Source of the DNA: Longimicrobiaceae bacterium
GTDB taxonomy: Bacteria > Gemmatimonadota > Gemmatimonadetes > Longimicrobiales > Longimicrobiaceae
DNA: 5,282 bases
Direction of reading: 5' to 3'
NCBI GenBank assembly: GCA_030146875.1
Contig: JASLAX010000030.1
Span: 1 to 5,282 of the forward strand
How positions within the stretch are numbered: position 1 is the stretch's first letter; each line of letters begins with the position of its first letter. Of this stretch, positions 3,566-5,282 are shown piece after piece. The position numbers were made by a program, and so were the translations under genes. The notes below the pieces were generated by a model that was not told the origin of the DNA, did no database searches, and saw nothing but the letters and a program-made list of their open reading frames with translations.

Positions 3566-5282
3566 ATGAACCCACCGCACCGCCGCGCCCGCATCGGCGC
3601 TCTCGCGCTCGCCCTCCTCGCCGCCCACGCCCCCGCCGCGCCGGGGCAGACCCCCGCCTCCGGCCCGCCGTCGCTGGCGGAGCCGGCCATCTCGCCCGAC
3701 GGGCGCGAGATCGCGTTCGCCTCCGGCGGCGACCTGTGGGTGGTGCCGGCCGGTGGCGGCGACGCGCACCTGCTCGTGTCGCACCCCGCCACGGAGAGCC
3801 GCCCGCTCTGGTCGCCCGACGGGAGGCGCCTGGCGTTCGCGTCCAACCGCACCGGCAACGGCGACGTCTACGTGCTGACCCTCGCCACCGGCGACGTGCG
3901 GCGGCTCACGGCCGACGACGCCTTCGACCAGCTCGACGGGTGGTCGCGCGACGGGCGGCACGTCTACTTCTCGTCCACGAGCCGCGACGTCTCGGGGATG
4001 AACGACCTGTGGCGCGTGCCGGCGGAGGGCGGAACGCCCATGCAGGTGAGCGCCGACCGCTACGTGAACGAGTTCTGGTCGGCCGAGGCGCCGGACGGGC
4101 GCACGCTGGCATTCGTGGCGCGCGGCATCACCAGCGGCCAGTGGTGGCGCAAGGGAAGCTCGCACATCGACCAGAGCGAGCTCTGGCTGCTGCGCCCCGG
4201 CGCCACCCCGCGCTACGAGCAGCTCACCGCCCGCGCTGGGCGGGAGAGCTGGCCCATGTGGAGCGGGGACGGGCGCACCCTGTACTACGTGTCCGACGTG
4301 GAGGGCGCGCAGAACGTGTGGGCGCTCCCGCTGGGCGGCCAGCCGCGCCGCGTGACGGGCTTCCGCGACGGACGCGTGCTCTGGCCCACCATCACCCCCG
4401 ACGGGCGCACCATCGTCTTCGAGCGCGAGTTCCGCGTCTGGCGGCTCGACCCGGCCACGGGGCGGGCGGCGGAGGTCTCCATCGCCCTGCGCGGCGCGCC
4501 GGCCACCCCCGGACCCGAGCGGCGGACGCTCACGGCCGACCTGCAGGGCCTGGCCCTCTCCCCCGACGGAAAGAAGGTCGCCTTCGTGGCCCGCGGCGAG
4601 GTGTTCGCCGCCAGCGCGCGCGACGGGGGAGACGCCGAGCGCGTGACCCACACCCCCGGGCCCGAGTTCCAGGTGGCGTGGCTCCCCGACTCGCGTCGGC
4701 TGGTCTACGCGTCGGTGCGCGGAGGCGAGACGCACCTGTGGATGTACGACTTCGGCACGCGGACCGAGACGCAGCTCACGCGCGCCGGCGGGCGCAACGT
4801 GTCGCCCATCGTCTCGCCCAGCGGGGCGCGCATCGTCTTCTCGCGCGACGGGCGCGAGCTGCGCGTGCTGGACGTGGACACGCGCCAGGAGCGGCTGCTG
4901 GCGCGCGGTTACCTGGACGACCCGCCGTTCGTCTCCACGCGTCCCGCCGCGTGGTCGCCCGACGGCCGCTGGGTGGCGTACCTGACCACCGCCGACCAGC
5001 CGTTCAGCAACGTGTGGGTGGTCCCCTCCACCGGCGGCGAGGCGAAGCCGGTCTCGTTCGTCTCCAACGTCTTCGGCAGCACCGTCTCCTGGTCGCCCGA
5101 CGGCACGTACCTCCTCTTCGGCTCGCGGCAGAGGACGGAGAACGGGCAGGTGGTGCGCGTGGACCTGACGCCGCGCCTGCCGCGCTTCCGCGAGGACCAG
5201 TTCCGGGAGCTCTTCCGCGACGAGCGCCCCGGCCGCCCCGCGTCGCCCGCGCCCGGGAGCCCCGCCCCCGCGCCGGCGCCGG
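3566..5282 (+). CDS. Secreted tricorn-like protease, N-terminal beta-propeller part (cut off at right edge)
   Basis: The first 572 residues of what is probably a tricorn-type S41 serine peptidase acting on peptides outside the cytoplasm. A Sec signal is visible: MNPPHRRAR, then IGALALALLAAHAPAAPG (10-27). At least eleven PD40-type propeller motifs follow: ISPDGREIAFAS (42-53), WSPDGRRLAFAS (82-93), WSRDGRHVYFSS (126-137), APDGRTLAFVA (175-185), WSGDGRTLYYVS (232-243), ITPDGRTIVFER (276-287), LSPDGKKVAFVA (331-342), LPDSRRLVYAS (373-383), VSPSGARIVFSR (416-427), WSPDGRWVAYLT (463-474) and WSPDGTYLLFGS (509-520). This number fits the two stacked propellers that gate substrate entry in tricorn. 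SHIDQSELWL (199-208) and PRFREDQFRELFRDE (539-553), then a Pro/Ala-rich linker, resemble the junction to the tricorn PDZ and S41 domains as I recall it. The catalytic Ser/His region is outside the window, so protease activity is inferred; a TolB-like or amidohydrolase-fused PD40 protein is the alternative. The Met at 3566 is chosen because the signal peptide begins there, although no good Shine-Dalgarno is seen. Confidence 0.88.
   Translation, partial: MNPPHRRARIGALALALLAAHAPAAPGQTPASGPPSLAEPAISPDGREIAFASGGDLWVVPAGGGDAHLLVSHPATESRPLWSPDGRRLAFASNRTGNGDVYVLTLATGDVRRLTADDAFDQLDGWSRDGRHVYFSSTSRDVSGMNDLWRVPAEGGTPMQVSADRYVNEFWSAEAPDGRTLAFVARGITSGQWWRKGSSHIDQSELWLLRPGATPRYEQLTARAGRESWPMWSGDGRTLYYVSDVEGAQNVWALPLGGQPRRVTGFRDGRVLWPTITPDGRTIVFEREFRVWRLDPATGRAAEVSIALRGAPATPGPERRTLTADLQGLALSPDGKKVAFVARGEVFAASARDGGDAERVTHTPGPEFQVAWLPDSRRLVYASVRGGETHLWMYDFGTRTETQLTRAGGRNVSPIVSPSGARIVFSRDGRELRVLDVDTRQERLLARGYLDDPPFVSTRPAAWSPDGRWVAYLTTADQPFSNVWVVPSTGGEAKPVSFVSNVFGSTVSWSPDGTYLLFGSRQRTENGQVVRVDLTPRLPRFREDQFRELFRDERPGRPASPAPGSPAPAPAP

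Noticed and set aside
2982..3569. Plus-strand open frame of 195 codons after the TPR gene, considered as a downstream partner
   Set aside because: Most of it is antisense to the small lipoprotein gene and its promoter, and it becomes an Arg/Gly/Ala-rich string. The first 27 codons in the spacer have no recognisable feature.
3037..3858. Minus-strand open frame of 273 codons over the divergent promoter region
   Set aside because: It covers parts of both the small lipoprotein gene (other frame) and the tricorn-like gene (opposite strand); low-complexity Arg-rich translation and no motif.
3380..4735. Minus-strand open frame of 451 codons opposite the tricorn-like gene
   Set aside because: It is the mirror of a very GC-rich coding strand: the translation is Arg/Gly/Pro/Val/His-rich with no domain, and the plus strand has eleven PD40 motifs over the same bases.

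Overview
The window is a GC-rich bacterial segment with four protein-coding loci and no RNA genes, CRISPR array, insertion sequence or integrase. Three things suggest Gemmatimonadota, perhaps a Longimicrobium-like lineage: very high GC at third codon positions, a secreted tricorn-type PD40 protein, and a tiny putative lipoprotein of a kind I loosely associate with that group. The assignment rests on gene content and recollection, not on a marker gene, and is only moderately likely.

Layout from left to right. (1) Positions 1 to about 1377, minus strand: the C-terminal half of an RHS/YD-repeat protein. It runs off the left edge inside the RHS-associated core domain. Recognisable RHS sequence stops abruptly near 1380, so the large N-terminal part normal for the family is missing. 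This is probably a 5'-truncated or orphan RHS unit, and any toxin tip would lie outside the window. (2) Positions 1378-1603: a divergent spacer whose frames show no recognisable protein, with an imperfect direct repeat at the RHS breakpoint and a consensus Shine-Dalgarno sequence not followed by a normal start codon. (3) Positions 1604-2953, plus strand: a 449-residue helical protein with about six TPR-like repeats and an N-terminal region I do not recognise. Its codon use is clearly less GC-biased than that of its neighbours. (4) Positions 2954-3062: a short convergent spacer. (5) Positions 3063-3323, minus strand: an 86-residue exported protein or lipoprotein with three copies of a Gly-Gly-x-Thr...Gly-Gly motif. 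(6) Positions 3324-3565: a divergent promoter region. (7) Positions 3566 to the right edge, plus strand: the N-terminal 572 residues of a secreted tricorn-like protease with at least eleven PD40 beta-propeller motifs; its catalytic half lies beyond the window.

The loci do not form an operon: strands run -, +, -, +. RHS and TPR genes are divergent, TPR and small-lipoprotein genes convergent, small-lipoprotein and tricorn genes divergent. The least ordinary part is the middle: an atypical-composition TPR protein facing a tiny exported repeat peptide, beside a broken RHS unit. A receptor/peptide relationship between them is a hypothesis only.
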